Source: Chionoecetes opilio
Taxonomy: Eukaryota > Arthropoda > Malacostraca > Decapoda > Majidae
NCBI GenBank assembly: GCA_016584305.1
Contig: JACEEZ010014059.1
Span: forward strand, 74,322-138,321
Reading direction: 5' to 3'
DNA length: 64,000 nucleotides
A model generated the notes under the pieces. That model saw only the letters and a list, made by a program, of their open reading frames with translations, had not been told where the DNA came from and ran no database searches. Position numbers and translations under genes: made by a program. Shown piece by piece: positions 1 to 13,920 of this stretch. How positions within the stretch are numbered: the first letter of the stretch is position 1; each line of letters opens with the position of its first letter.

Positions 1-786
1 TAGGTACAAATTATTCTAAAAAGAGGATTTTATACTTCAATTTATAGGAAAACAGCTATATATCACCGATAACTAGCTAATATCATTGAAAACACTAGAT
101 TTTATGAGTTTATAGCAATATGATAAGTAACACTAATTGTATATATACAATAACGCTACAGTTTACAAGAAACTGTGAAAAACACTTAAAATATACCGTT
201 ACATAACAATAAATAACCTATTACTCTTCTATTTATTAGCTTAATGTAATGTAAGCTACTTATAGGTGCAAATTATTCTAAAAAGAGGATTTTATACTTC
301 AATTTGTAGGAAAACAGCTATATATCACCGATAAGTAGTTAATATCATTGAAAACACTACATTTTATGGGTTTATAGCAATATGATAAGTAAAACTACTT
401 GTATATATACAATAACGCTACAGTTTACAAGAAACTATGAAAAACGCTTGCAATATACCGTTATATCACAATAAATAACCTCTTACTCTTATATTTAATA
501 GCTTAATGTAATGTAAGCTACTTATAGGTGCAAATTATTCTAAAAAGAGGATTTTATACTTCAATTTGTAGGAAAACAGCTATATATCACCGATAACTAG
601 CTAATATCATTGAAAACACAACATTTTATGGGTTTATAGCAATATGATAAGTAAAACTCCTTATATATATACAATAACGCTACAGTTTACAAGAAACTAT
701 GAAAAACGCTTGCAATATACCGTTATATAACAATAAATAACCTATTAATCTTCTATTTATCAGCTTAATGTAATGTAAGCTACTTA
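1..786 (+). repeat. A-satellite array, 3 monomers (V8-V9-V10)
   Basis: Three head-to-tail copies of the 262-bp A monomer; TAGGT starts fall near 1, 263, 525 and 787. They carry recognisable variants. The first has GGTACAAA and GTAACACTAATTG (V8), the second ATAAGTAGTTAAT (V9), the third ACACAACATT with TTATATATATAC (V10). The same trio precedes C19 in inverted orientation near 55,368-54,584. No coding potential is visible; stops occur in every frame of the monomer. Confidence 0.95.
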
Positions 787-1427
787 TAGGTGCAAATTAT
801 TCTAAAAATAAGGATTGTATACTTCAATTTGTAGGAAAACAGCTATATATCACCGATAACTAGCTAAAATCATTGAAAAGAACACATTTTGAGGGTATAA
901 AGCATTATCATAAGGTAAATTCCTTCTATTAATGATATAACACAACAATTAACAAGAAACTATGAAAAACACGTATAATATACAATTGTATCACAATATA
1001 GAATCTGAAACTCCTATTATAAGCTTACAGTAGTTTAAAATAGAAATTTCTAACGAAAACAACTATAATACCACATTTTGAATTTCTCTATCAAAAAAAG
1101 GGCTGAATAAGATCAATTTTCGACATTTTTTAGCCATTCAAAAATACATTAAAACACTTGAAAAAACGTTGTTTTAAGAATAAAATTGATACATATATTT
1201 CATGAAAAATACATATTTTAAGCTTTTAATATTACAAAATATAGTTGTGTAAAAGTGCTGAATAATGTCAAATTTTGACATTTTTAAGGCTTTTAAAAAT
1301 GCATTAAAATACTTGAAAAAACGTTGTTTTTTAGGATTAAAATTGATACGTAAATTTCATGAAAATGCATATTTTTAGCTCATAACATTGTAAAATATAG
1401 TTGTGTAAAAGTGCTGAATAATGTCAA
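787..1427 (+). repeat. Composite unit C1, truncated by gap
   Basis: The A' part is marked by GAACACATTTTGAGGG and CATTATCATAAGG. The linker and B1 (dyad degraded to AGATCAATTTTCGAC), then B2, follow; B3 is cut at its dyad by the run of N. Its private bases (CATTCAAAAATAC, ATATATTTCATG, AGCTTTTAAT) are shared with C5 and, inverted, with C19. Confidence 0.9.
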
Positions 1428-1703
1428 NNNNNNNNNNNNNNNNNNNNNNNNNNNNNNNNNNNNNNNNNNNNNNNNNNNNNNNNNNNNNNNNNNNNNNNNN
1501 NNNNNNNNNNNNNNNNNNNNNNNNNNNNNNNNNNNNNNNNNNNNNNNNNNNNNNNNNNNNNNNNNNNNNNNNNNNNNNNNNNNNNNNNNNNNNNNNNNNN
1601 NNNNNNNNNNNNNNNNNNNNNNNNNNNNNNNNNNNNNNNNNNNNNNNNNNNNNNNNNNNNNNNNNNNNNNNNNNNNNNNNNNNNNNNNNNNNNNNNNNNN
1701 NNN
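1428..1703. other. Assembly gap (276 N)
   Basis: A run of N interrupts composite C1. The size is not a round number, so it may be an estimated gap. The sequence that resumes is an A monomer, not the missing B3/A'' of C1. The gap must therefore hide at least the end of C1 or mark a misjoin. Confidence 0.99.
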
Positions 1704-3357
1704 AAAAAAAGGGTTTTAAAATTGTAGGAAAACACTTTATACCGAAAAGCTAATATCATTAAATACCATACTTTATGGGTTTATAAAAATTGATAAGTAA
1801 CTACTTGTTATTACAATCGCTAAATTTTTCAAGAATTATGAAAAGGCTTGCATATCAGTTATATCACAATAAATAACCTCTTGCTCTTCTATTTATAGTT
1901 TTATGTAATTAAGCTCTTATAGTGCAAATTATTCTAAAAACGGATTTATACTCATTTTAGGAAAACAGCTATTATCACCGATAACTAGATATATCATTGA
2001 AAACACTACTTTTTTATGGGTTTATAGCAATATGATAAGTAAAATACTTGTATATATACAATAACGCTACAGTTTACAAGAAACTATGAAAAACGCTTGC
2101 AATATACAGTTTATCACAATAAATAACCTATTACACTTCTATTTAATAGCTTAATGTAATGTAAGCTACTTTATATGTGCAAATTATTCAAAAAAGAGGA
2201 TTTTATACTTCAATTTATGGAAAACCGCTATATTTTCACCGATAACTAGCTAATATCATTGAAAACACTACATTTTATGGGTTTATAGCAATATGATAAG
2301 TAAAACTACTTGTATATATACAATAACGCTACAGTTTACAAGAAACTATGAAAAACGCTTGCAATATACCGTTATATAACAATAAATAACCTCTTACTCT
2401 TCTATTTATTAGCTTAATGTAATGTAAGCTACTTATAGGTGCAAATTATTCTAAAAAGAGGATTTTATACTTCAATTTATAGGAAAACAGCTATATATCA
2501 CCGATAACTAGCTAATATCATTGAAAACACTACATTTTATGGGTTTATAGCTATACGATAAGTAAAACTACTTGTATATATACAATAACGTTACAGTTTA
2601 CAAGAAACTATGAAAAACGCTTGCAATATACCGTTATATCACAATAAATAACCTCTTACTCTTCTATTTATTAGCTTAATGTAATGTTAGCTACTTATAG
2701 CTAAATCTTACTCTAAAAATAGGATTTTATACTTCAATTTGTAGGAAAACAGCTATATATCACCGATAACTAGCTAATATCATTGAAAACACTACATTTT
2801 ATGGGTTTATAGCAATATGATAAGTAAAACTACTTGTATATATACAATAACGCTACAGTTTACAAGAAACTATGAAAAACGCTTGTAATATACAGTTATA
2901 TCACAATAAATAACCTATTACTCTTCTATTTAATAGCTTAATGTAATGTAAGCTACTTATAGGTGCAAATTATTCAAAAAAGAGGATTTTATACTACAAT
3001 TTATAGGAAAACAGCTATATATCACCGATAACTAGGTAATATCATTGAAAACACTACATTTTATGGGTTTATAGCAATATGATAAGTAAAACTACTTGTA
3101 TATATACAATAACGCTACAGTTTACAAGACACTATGAAAAACGCCTGCAATATACAGTTATATCACAATAAATAACCTCTTACTCTTCTATTTAATAGGT
3201 TATTGTAATGTAAGCTACTTATAGGTGCAAATTATTCTAAAAAGAGGATTTTATACTTCAATTTGTTGGAAAACAGCTATATATCACCGATATCTAGCTA
3301 ATATCATTGAAAACACAACATTTTATGGGTTTATAGCAATATGATAAGTAAAACTAC

Positions 3358-3371
3358 TTGTATATATACAA
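3358..3371. other. Perfect 14-bp palindrome in the A monomer
   Basis: TTGTATATATACAA equals its own reverse complement. The same 14 bp occur in most clean A monomers on both arms. It could be a protein-binding dyad or a cruciform/melting site; which one is unknown. Confidence 0.85.
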
Positions 3372-3380
3372 TAACGCTAC

Positions 3381-3395
3381 AGTTTACAAGAAACT
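3381..3395. other. Short hairpin in the A monomer, 5-bp arms
   Basis: AGTTT and AAACT flank the 5-nt loop ACAAG. It lies 9 bp after the 14-bp palindrome and recurs in each clean A monomer. The diverged A' monomer changes the left arm (AATTAACAAGAAACT), so the pairing is not kept there. Confidence 0.7.
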
Positions 3396-3418
3396 ATGAA
3401 AAACGCTTGCAATATACC

Positions 3419-3438
3419 GTTATATCACAATAAATAAC
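3419..3438. other. Inverted repeat GTTAT / ATAAC in the A monomer
   Basis: Five-bp arms surround a 10-nt loop (ATCACAATAA). The arms are short, so chance cannot be excluded for this one alone. It is the third of four dyads packed into about 120 bp. Confidence 0.5.
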
Positions 3439-3457
3439 CTATTACTCTTCTATTTAT

Positions 3458-3479
3458 TAGCTTAATGTAATGTAAGCTA
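3458..3479. other. Inverted repeat TAGCTTA / TAAGCTA in the A monomer
   Basis: Seven-bp perfect arms flank the 8-nt loop ATGTAATG at the end of each monomer, next to the conventional unit boundary. It remains recognisable even in degraded parts of the window. The A' monomer has a changed version (AGCTTACAGTAG). Confidence 0.75.
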
Positions 3480-6400
3480 CTTATAGGTCTAATTATTTTA
3501 AAAAGAGGATTTTATACATCAATTTGTAGGAAAACAGCTATATATCACCGATAACTAGCTAATATCATTGAAAACACTACATTTTATGGGTTTATAGCAA
3601 TATGATAAGTAAAACTACTTGTATATATACAATAACGCTACAGTTTACAAGAAACTATGAAAAACGCTTGCAATATACCGTTATATCACAATAAATAACC
3701 TCTTACTCTTATATTTAATAGCTTAATGTAATGTAAGCTACTTATAGGTCCAAATTATTCTAAAAAGAGGATTTTATACTTCAATTTGTAGGAAAACAGC
3801 TATATATCACCGATAACTAGCTAATATCATTGAATACACTACATTTTATGGGTTTATAGCAATATGATAAGTAAAACTACTTGTATATATACAATAACGC
3901 TAAAGTTTACAAGAAATTATGAAAAACGCTTGCAATATACAGTTATATCATAATAAATAACCTCTTGCTCTTCTATTTAATAGTTTTATGTAATGTAAGC
4001 TACTTATAGGTGCAAATTATTCTAAAAACAGGATTTTATACTTCAATTTGTAGGAAAACAGCTATTATCAGCGATAACTAGCTAATATCATTGAAAACAC
4101 TACATTTTATGGGTTTATAGCAATATGATAAGTAAAACAACTTGTATATATACAATAACGCTACAGTTTACAAGAAACTATGAAAAACGCTTGCAATATA
4201 CAGTTATATCACAATAAATAACCTATTACACTTCTATTTAATAGCTTAATGTAATGTAAGCTACTTATATGTGCAAATTATTCTAAAAAGAGGATTTTAT
4301 ACTTCAATTTATAGGAAAACAGCTATATATCACCGATAACTAGCTAATATCATTGAAAACACTACATTTTATGGGTTTATAGCAATATTATAAGTAAAAC
4401 TACTTGTATATATACAATGACGCTACAGTTTACAAGAAACTATGAAAAACGCTTGCAATATACCGTTATATAACAATAAATAACCTCTTACTCTTCTATT
4501 TATTAACTTAATGTAATGTAAGCTACTTATAGGTGGAAATTATTCTAAAAAGAGGATTTTATACATCAATTTATAGGAAAACAGCTATATATCACCGATA
4601 ACTAGCTAATATCATTGAAAACACTACATTTTATGGGTTTATAGCAATACGATAAGTAAAACAACTTGTATATATACAATAACGTTACACATTACAAGAA
4701 ACTATGAAAAATGCTTGCAATATACCGTTATATCACAATAAATAACCTCTTACTCTTCTATTTATTAGCTTAATGTAATGTAAGCTACTTATAGGTGCAT
4801 TTTATTCTAAAAAGAGGATTTTATACTTCACTTTGTAGGAAAACAGCTATATATCACCGATAACTAGCTAATATCATTGAAAACACTACATTTTATGGGT
4901 TTATAGCAATATGATAAGTAAAACTACTTGTATATATACAATAACGCTACAGTTTACAAGAAACTATGAAAAACGCTAGCAATATACAGTTATATCACAC
5001 TAAATAACCTATTACTCTTCTATTTAATAGCTTAATGTAATGTATGCTACTTATAGGTACAAATTATTCTAAAAAGAGGATTTTATACTTCAATTTATAG
5101 GAAAACAGCTATATATCACCGATAACTAGCTAATATCATTGAAAACACTACATTTTATGGGTTTATAGCAATATGATAAGTAACACTAATTGTATATATA
5201 CAATAACGCTACAGTTTACAAGAAACTGTGAAAAACACTTAAAATATACCGTTACATAACAATAAATAACCTATTACTCTTCTATTTATTAGCTTAATGT
5301 AATGTAAGCTACTTATAGGTGCAAATTATTCTAAAAAGAGGATTTTATACTTCAATTTGTAGGAAAAGAGCTATATATCACCGATAAGTAGTTAATATCA
5401 TTGAAAACACTACATTTTATGGGTTTATAGCAATATGATAAGTAAAACTACTTGTATATATACAATAACGCTACAGTTTACAAGAAACTATGAAAAACGC
5501 TTGCAATACACCGTTATATCACAATAAATAACCTCTTACTCTTATATTTAATAGCTTAATGTAATGTAAGCTACTTATAGGTGCAAATTATTCTAAAAAG
5601 AGGATTTTATACATCAATTTATGGGAAAACAGCTATATATCACCGATAACTAGCTAATATCATTGAAAACACTACATTTTATGGGTTTATAGCAATATGA
5701 TAAGTAGAACTACTTGTATATATACAATAACGTTACAGTTTACAAGAAACTATGAAAAACGCTTGCAATATACCGTTATATCACAATAAATAACCTCTTA
5801 CCCTTCTATTTATTAGCTTAATGTAATGTAAGCTACTTATAGGTGCATCTTACTCTAAAAAGAGGATTTTATACTTCAATTTTTAGGAAAACAGCTATAT
5901 ATCACCGATAACTAGCTAATATCATTGAAAACACTACATTTTATGGGTTTATAGCAATATGATATGTAAAACTACTTCTATATATACAATAACGCTACAG
6001 TTTACAAGAAACTATGAAAAACACTTGCAATATACCGTTATATCACAATAAATAACCTCTTACTCTTCTATTTAATAGCTTAATGTAATGTAAGCTACTT
6101 ATAGTTGCAAATTTTTCTAAAATGAGGATTTTATACTTCAATTTGTAGGAAAACAGTTATATATCACCGATATTTAACTAATATCATTGAAAAAACTACA
6201 TTTTATGGGTTTATAGCAATATGATAAGTAAAACTATTTGTATATATACAATAACGCTACAGTTTACAAGAAACTATGAAAAACGCTTGCAATATACCGT
6301 TATATCACAATAAATAACCTATTACTCTTCTATTTATTAGCTTAATGTAATGTAAGCTACTTATAGGTGCAAATTATTCTAAAAAAGAGGATTTTATACT

Positions 6401-7400
6401 TCAATTTATAGGAAAACAGCTATATATCACCGATAACTAGCTAATATCATTGAAAACACTACATTTTATGGGTTTATAGCAATACGATAAGTAAAACTAC
6501 TTGTATATATACAATAACGTTACAGTTTACAAGAAACTATGAGAAACGCTTGCAATATACCGTTATATCACAATAAATAACCTCTTACTCTTCTATTTAT
6601 TAGCTTAATGTAATGTAAGCTACTTATATGTGCAAATTATTTTAAAAAGAGGATTTTATACATCAATTTGTAGGAAAACAGCTATATATCACCGATAACT
6701 AGCTAATTCATTGAAAACTACATTTTATTGGTTTATAGCATATGATAAGTAAAACTACTTGTATATATACAATAACGTTATTACAAGAAACTATGAAAAA
6801 CGCTTGCAATATATCGTTATATCACAATAAATAACCTCTTACTCTTCTATTTATTAGCTTAATGTAATGTAAGCTACTTATAGGTGCATCTTTCTCTAAA
6901 AAGAGGATTTTATACTTCAATTTGTAGGAAAACAGTTATATATCACCGATATTTAACTAATATCATTGAAAAAACTACATTTTATGGGTTTATAGCAATA
7001 TGATAAGTAAAACTATTTGTATATATACAATAACGCTACAGTTTACAAGAAACTATGAAAAACGCTTGCAATATACCGTTATATCACAATAAATAACCTA
7101 TTACTCTTCTATTTATTAGCTTAATGTAATGTAAGCTACTGATAGGTGCAAAATTATTTTAAAAGAGGATTTTATACATCAATTTGTAGGAAAACAGCTA
7201 TATATCACCGATAACTAGCTAATATCATTGAAAACACTACATTTTATTGGTTTATAGCAATATGATAAGTAAAACTACTTTAATATATACAATAACGTTA
7301 TTACAAGAAACTATGAAAAACGCTTGCAATATACCGTTATATCACAATAAATAACCTCTTACTCCTCTATTTATTAGCTTAATGTAATGTAAGCTACTTA

Positions 7401-8443
7401 TAGGTGCAAATTATTCTAAAAAAAAGGATTGTATACTTCAATTTGTAGGAAAACAGCTATATATCACCGATAACTAGCTAAAATCATTGAAAAGAACACA
7501 TTTTGAGGGTATAAAGCATTATCATAAGGTAAATTCCTTCTATTAATGATATAACACAACAATTAACAAGAAACTATGAAAAACACGTATAATATACAAT
7601 TGTATCACAATATAGAGTCTCAAACTCCTATTATAAGCTTACAGTAGTTTAAAATAGAAATTTCTAACGCAAACAACTATAATACCACATTTTTAATTTC
7701 TCTATCAAAAAAAGGGCTGAATAATGTCAATTTTCGACATTTTTTAAAACTTCAAAAATACATTAAAACACTTGAAAAAACGTTATTTTGAAGAATAAAA
7801 TTGATACATAAATTTCATGAAAAATACATATTTTAAGCTCTTAATATTATAAAATATATTTGTGTAAAAGTGCTGAATAATGTCAAATTTTGACATTTTT
7901 AAGGCTTTCAAAAATGCATTAAAATACTTGAAAAAACGTTGTTTTGATGATTAAAATTGATACTTAAATGTCATGAAAATGCATATTTTTAGCTCATAAC
8001 ATTGTAAAATATAGTTGTGTAAAAGTGCTGAATAATGTCAAATTTCGACATTTTTTAGCCTTTCAAAAAAACATTGAAATACTTGAAAAAACATTGTTTT
8101 AAGATTAAAATTGATATCTAAATTACATGAAAAATACATATTTTTAGCTATTAATTTGAAAGATATAGTTGTAGCAAATATCAAAAGCTATTTAGCTACA
8201 TATATAAAGAAATATACTTCAATTTGTAGAAAAAAACAACTCTTCACTGATAACTAGCTAAAATCATTGAAAACACTACATTTTAAGGGTTTATAGCAAT
8301 ATGATAAGTAAAACTACTTGTATATATACAATAACGCTACAGTTTACAAGAAACTATGAAAAATACTTGCAATATACCATTATATCACAATAAATAACCT
8401 CCTACTCCTTTTTTTAATAGCTTAATGTAATGTAAGCTACTTA
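7401..8443 (+). repeat. Composite unit C2 (A'-B1-B2-B3-A'')
   Basis: A clean composite with three B sub-repeats about 155 bp apart. B1 has the imperfect dyad ending TTTTCGACATT, B2 the perfect form, and B3 has TTTCGAC. The tail contains GTAGC...GCTAC arms before A''. It ends the reference variant series that begins at V1. Confidence 0.95.
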
Positions 8444-11400
8444 TCGGTGCAATTTTTTCTAAAAAGAGGATTTTATACTTCAATTTGTAGGAAAACAGCT
8501 ATATATCACCGATAACTAGCTAATATCATTAAAAAAACTACATTTTATGGGTTTATAGCAATATGATAAGTAAAACTACTTGTATATATACAATAACGCC
8601 ACAGTTTACAAGAAACTATGAAAAACGCTTGCAATATACCGTTATATCACAATAAATAACCTATAGTTATATATATACTCATGTATTTATTAGCTTAATG
8701 TAATATAAGCTACTTATAGGAGCAAATTATTCTAAAAAGTGGATTTCATACATCAATTTGTAGGAAAACAGCTATATATCACCGATAACTAGCTAATATC
8801 ATTGAAAACACTACATTTTATGGGTTTATAGCAATATGATAAGTAAAAATACTTGTATATATACAATAACGCTACAGTTTACAAGAAACTATGAAAAACG
8901 CTTGCAATATACAGTTGTATCACAATAAATAACCTCTTACTCTTCTATTTAATAGCTTATTGTAATGTAAGCTACTTATAGGTGCAAATTATTCTAAAAA
9001 GAAAGGGTTTTATACTTCAATTTGTAGGAAAACAGCTATATATCACCGATAACTAGCTAATATCATTGAAACACTACATTTTATGGGTTTATAGCAATAT
9101 GATAAGTAAAACTACTTGCATATATACAATAACGCTACAGTTTACAAGAAACTATGAAAACGCTTGCAATATACAGTTATATCACAATAAATAACCTATC
9201 ACTCTTCTATTTAATAGCTTAATGTAATGTAAGCTACTTATAGGTGCAAATTATTCTAAAAAGAGGATTTTTATACTACAATTTATAGGAAAACAGCTAT
9301 ATATCACCGATAACTAGGTAATATCATTGAAAACACTACATTTTATGGGTTTTTGCAATATGATAAGTAAAACTACTTGTATATATACAATAAACGCTAC
9401 AGTTTACAAGAAACTATGAAAAACGCTTGCAATATACAGTTATATCACAAAAAATAACCTCTTACTCTTCTATTTAATAGCTTTTTGTAATATAAGCTAC
9501 TTATAGGTGCAAATTATATCTCAATAAAAGAGGATTAATCTACTCTGCAATTTGTAGGAAAACAGGATATATATCATCGATAGACTAGCTAATATCATTG
9601 AACAACACCAACATTTAGGGGGTATTATAGCAATATGGATAAAGTTAAAACATACTTTGTTAATAATATACAATTAACGCTTACGTTTACAAAGAAATTA
9701 TATGAAAAAACGCATATGCAATATAGATTACAGTTAATATACACAATAAATAACCTACTTACTCTTCTCATTTAATAGTGTGTTATGAGTAATGATAAGC
9801 TATATATATGTGCTGACAATTACTTTATAAAAAACGATGATTTGCTATACTTCAATATGGGTAGGAAAACAGCTATATATCACCCGATAATAGCTATTAT
9901 CATTGAGTAACAACAAACATTTTATGGGTTTATAGCAATATGATTAAGTAAAAATACTTGCATTAATACAATAACGCTACGTTTACAAGAAACTATGAAA
10001 AAAACGCTATTGAAAATAATACCGTTTATATAACAATATACAAATAACCTATTAACTCTTCTAATTTAATCAGCTTAATGAATGTAAGCTATTATAGGTG
10101 CAAAATTATTCTAAATAAGAGGATTTTATACTTCAAATTATAGTAGGGAAAACAGCTAATATATCATCGATAACTAGCTAAATCATTGGAAAAACACAAA
10201 CATTTTATGGTGTGTATAGCAATATGATAAGTAAAAACTACTTGTATATATACAATAACGCTAAAGTTTACAAGAAATATGAAAAAACTCTTGTGCAATA
10301 TACAGTGATATCATAATAAATAACCTCTTGCTTCTTATATTTATAGTTTATGTAAATGTAAGCTAATTATAGGTGCCCAAATGTATTCTAAAAAAAGGAA
10401 TTTGATATACTTCAATGTGTAGGAAAAGCACAGCTATTTATCAAGCGTATAACTAGCTTAATATAGTCATTGAAAACACTACATTTTATGGGTTATAGCA
10501 ATATGATAAGTAAAAACAACTTGTTATCTATACAATAAACGCTACAGTTTACAAGAAACTATGAAAACACACGCTTGCAATATACAGTTATTATATCACA
10601 TTAAATAACCTATTACACTTCTATTTAATAGCTTAATAATGTAATGTAAGCTACTTATATGTGAAATTATTCTCAAACAAGCGGATTATTTATTACCACC
10701 CTCAATTAGGAAAAAACAGCTATATATCAACCGATAAACTAGCTAATATCATGAAAACACTACATTTTTTTTTCCATGGGGGGTTAGGGGTCTATAGCCC
10801 GAATATTATAAAGTTAAAAACTACATTGTATAATACAATGACCGCTACAGGTTACAAGAAAACGATAAAAAGCTTGCAATATACCGTTATATTAAACAAA
10901 ATAACTCTTACTTCTTCTATTTATTAACTTAATGTAATGTAAGCTACTATAGGTGGAAAAGTATGTCTACAAAAAGATGGATTTCTATCATCAATTATAG
11001 GAAAAACAGATATATATCACCGATAACTAGCTAATATCATTGAGATAAACACTACATTTTCAGGGTTTATATAGCAATCGATAAGTAAAACAACTTTGTA
11101 TATATACCCAATAACGTTAAACATTACAAGAAACTATGAAAAAATGCTTAGCAATTATTACCCGTTATAATCACAATAAATAACCTCTTACTCTTCTATT
11201 TATTAGCTTAATGTAATGTAGCTACTTATAGGTGCATTTTATTCTAAAAGAGGATTATTATAATTCACCTGTGTAGGAAAACAGCTATATATCACCCTAA
11301 CTCAGCTAATATCATTGAAAAACTTACCATTTTAAGGGTTTATAGCAATATGATAAGTAAAACTACTGTCACTATACTACAATAACGCTACAGGTTTACA

Positions 11401-13920
11401 AGAAACATAATGAAAAAACGCTAGCAATATACAGTATATCACACACTAAATAACCTATTATCTTGCTATTAAATGCTTAGGTAATGTATGCTACTTATAG
11501 GTACAAATTTATTCTAAAAACGAGGATTTTATACTTCAATTTATAGGAAAACAGTATATATCACGATAACTAGCTAAATATCATTGAAAACACTACATGT
11601 TATGGGTTTATAGCAAATATGATAAGAGTAACACTAATTGAAATATATATTACAATACGCTTAAGTTTACAAGAAACTCGTGAAAAACACGTAAAATCTA
11701 CCGTACATAACCAATAAATAAACTATTACTCTTCATTTATTGCTTTAAAGTGCAATGTAAGCTCTTATAGGTGCAAATTATTCTAAAAAGAGGATTTCTA
11801 TACTTGTCAATTTGAGGAAAAGAGCTATATTATCCAACCGATAATAGGTAATATCATTGAAAACAATACATTTTATGGGTTTCTAGCAATATGATAGTAA
11901 AACTACTTGTATATATACAATAACGCTAAGTTTACAAGAAACTATGAAAAACGCTTTGCAAATACACCGGATATCACAAAAATAACCTCTTACTATTTAT
12001 ATTAATAGCTGAATGTAATGTTAAGCTACTTATAGGTGCAAATTATCTAAAAAAGAGGATTTTAGTACACAATTTATGGGAGGGAAAACAGCTATATATC
12101 ACTCCCCCCCGATAAACTTAGCTATATATCATTGAAAACACGACATTTTAGGGTGTATAGCAATATGATAAGTAGGAACTACATTGTATATATCCAATAA
12201 CGTTACAGTTTACAAGAAAACCTATGAAAAACGCTTGCAATATACCGTTATTATCACAATAAAAACCTCTTACCCTTCTAATTTATTAGCTTAATGTAAT
12301 GTAAGCGATTATGTAGGTGCATCTTACTCTACAAAAATGAGGATTTATACTTCAAATTTTAGGAAAACAGCTTATATAAAAATCACCCCGATAAATAGAC
12401 AAATATTCATTGAAAACACTACATTTTATGGGTTTATAGAGCAATAATGATATGCTATAAAACTACTTCGATATATACAATAACGCTACAGTTGTACAAG
12501 GAAACTATGAAAAACACTTGCAATATACCGTTTATCACAATAACTAACTCTTACTCTTCTATTTAATAGCTTAATGTAATGTAAGCTACTTATAGTTGCA
12601 AATTTTCTAAAATGAGGATTTTATACTTCAATTTGTAGGAAAAAAAAAGTTATTATCACCGAATTTAACAATATCATGAAAAAAACTACATTTTATGGGT
12701 TTATAGCAATATGTAAGTAAAAATACTTTTATATATACAATAACGCTACAGTTACAAGGAAACTATGCAAAAACGCTTGCAAATATACCGTTATATCACA
12801 ATAAACTAACCTATTACTATTCTATTATTAGGTTACATGTAATGTAAGCTTACTTATGGTGCAAATTATTCTGATAAAAAAGAGGATTTCTACTTCAATT
12901 TATAGGAAAAACAGCTATTATATATCACCGAACACTAGCTAATATCATTGAAAACACGACATTTTATGGGTTCTTATAGCAATACGCTAAGTAAAATACT
13001 TGTATATATACAAAACGTTACAGTTAAAGAAAACTATGAGAAAACGCTTGCAAATATACGTTATATCCAATTAAATAACATATTACTCTTCTATTTATCT
13101 AGCTTAATGTCAATGTAACTACTTATAGTGTGCAAATTATTTTAAAAAAGAGGATTTTATACATCAATTTTGTAGGAAAAACAGCTATAATCACCCGATA
13201 ACTAGCTAATATCATTGAAAAACACTACTTTATTGGTTTTATAGCCAATATGATAAGTAAAACTACTTGTATATATACAATAACGTTATTCAAGAAACTA
13301 TGAAAAAAACGCTTGCAAAATATCGTTATATCAAATAAATAACCTCTTTACTCTTCTATTTATGTAGCTGAATTTAATGTAAGCTACTTTAGGTGACATT
13401 TCTTTCTTCTAAAAAGAGGATTTATACTTCAATTTGTAGGAAAAACAGTTATATATTCAACCATATTTAATAATATCATTGAAAAAAACTAACATTTTTT
13501 TAGGGTTTACACAGCTATGATAAGTAAAAACTATTGATATATACAATAACGCTCCAGTTTACAAGAAAGTATGAAAAACGCTTGAATATAACTTTATCAC
13601 AATAAATAACCTATTACTCTTCTATTTATTAGCTTAATGTAATGTAAGCTACTGATAGGTGCAAAATTATTTTAAAAAGAGGATTTTATACATCAATTGT
13701 AGGAAAAACAGCTATATATCACCGATAACTAGCTAATATCATTGAAAACAATACATTTTATTGGTTTATAGCAATATGATAAGTAAAACTACTTGTAGAT
13801 ATACAATAACGTCATAACAAGAAACTGTATGAAAACCGCTTGCAACTATACCGTTTTATATCACAATAAATCACCTCCTTAGATCTTCATTATTAGCTTA
13901 AATGTAATGTAAGCAGATTA
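8444..13920 (+). repeat. A-satellite array, about 21 monomers, noisy from about 9,504
   Basis: The first four monomers are clean. From about 9,504 onward single-base and short insertions appear every few bases, and C or G runs are present that no other copy has (for example near 10,765 and 12,103). Diagnostic variants still appear in reference order: V4 near 10370, V5 near 10658, V6 near 10950, V7 near 11229, V8 near 11498 and V9 near 11768. An apparent 88-codon frame at 10661-10927 exists only because of these insertions. Confidence 0.9.

Larger units (their letters stand above)
3222..3483 (+). repeat. Reference A monomer (V1) of 262 bp
   Basis: A clean example of the A unit, used here for dyad positions. 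It differs from its neighbours by TTTGTTGG instead of TTTGTAGG, GATATCTAGC instead of GATAACTAGC, and ACACAACATT instead of ACACTACATT. No start codon opens a frame longer than a few tens of codons. It has no tRNA-like fold or polymerase III box that I can see. Confidence 0.9.
1704..7400 (+). repeat. A-satellite array, about 22 monomers, with ordered variants V1-V9
   Basis: Head-to-tail A monomers, with starts at 3222, 3484, 3745, 4007, 4268, 4530, 4792, 5054, 5316, 5578 and 5840, that is 260-262 bp apart. The first two or so monomers after the gap are eroded by small deletions; the rest are clean. Variants in order are V1 (TTTGTTGG, GATATCTAGC), V2 (GGTCTAATT), V3 (GGTCCAAA, GAATACAC), V4 (AAAAACAGG, GCTATTATC), V5 (ATATGTGC), V6 (GGTGGAAA), V7 (GCATTTTATT, CACTTTG), V8 and V9. 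This is the clearest reference copy of the higher-order repeat. Confidence 0.95.

Noticed and set aside
1411..1759. Open frames of 102-111 codons on both strands across the first gap
   Set aside because: They consist almost only of N; the real flanks are satellite.
3222..3483. A monomer as a tRNA- or 5S-derived SINE with polymerase III boxes
   Set aside because: No convincing A or B box and no poly-A or terminal T-run structure; copies are tandem, not dispersed.
3222..3483. CENP-B box in the A monomer
   Set aside because: I see no match to the known 17-bp box core (TTCG...CGGG) in A, A' or B.
1..9500. CRISPR-like array of direct repeats
   Set aside because: The repeats are contiguous 262-bp units with no short repeat plus unique spacer pattern; composition and context are eukaryotic satellite.
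10661..10927. 88-codon open frame on the + strand
   Set aside because: It covers one A monomer opened by random insertions in the noisy block; the clean equivalent at 4,268-4,529 has stops in all frames.
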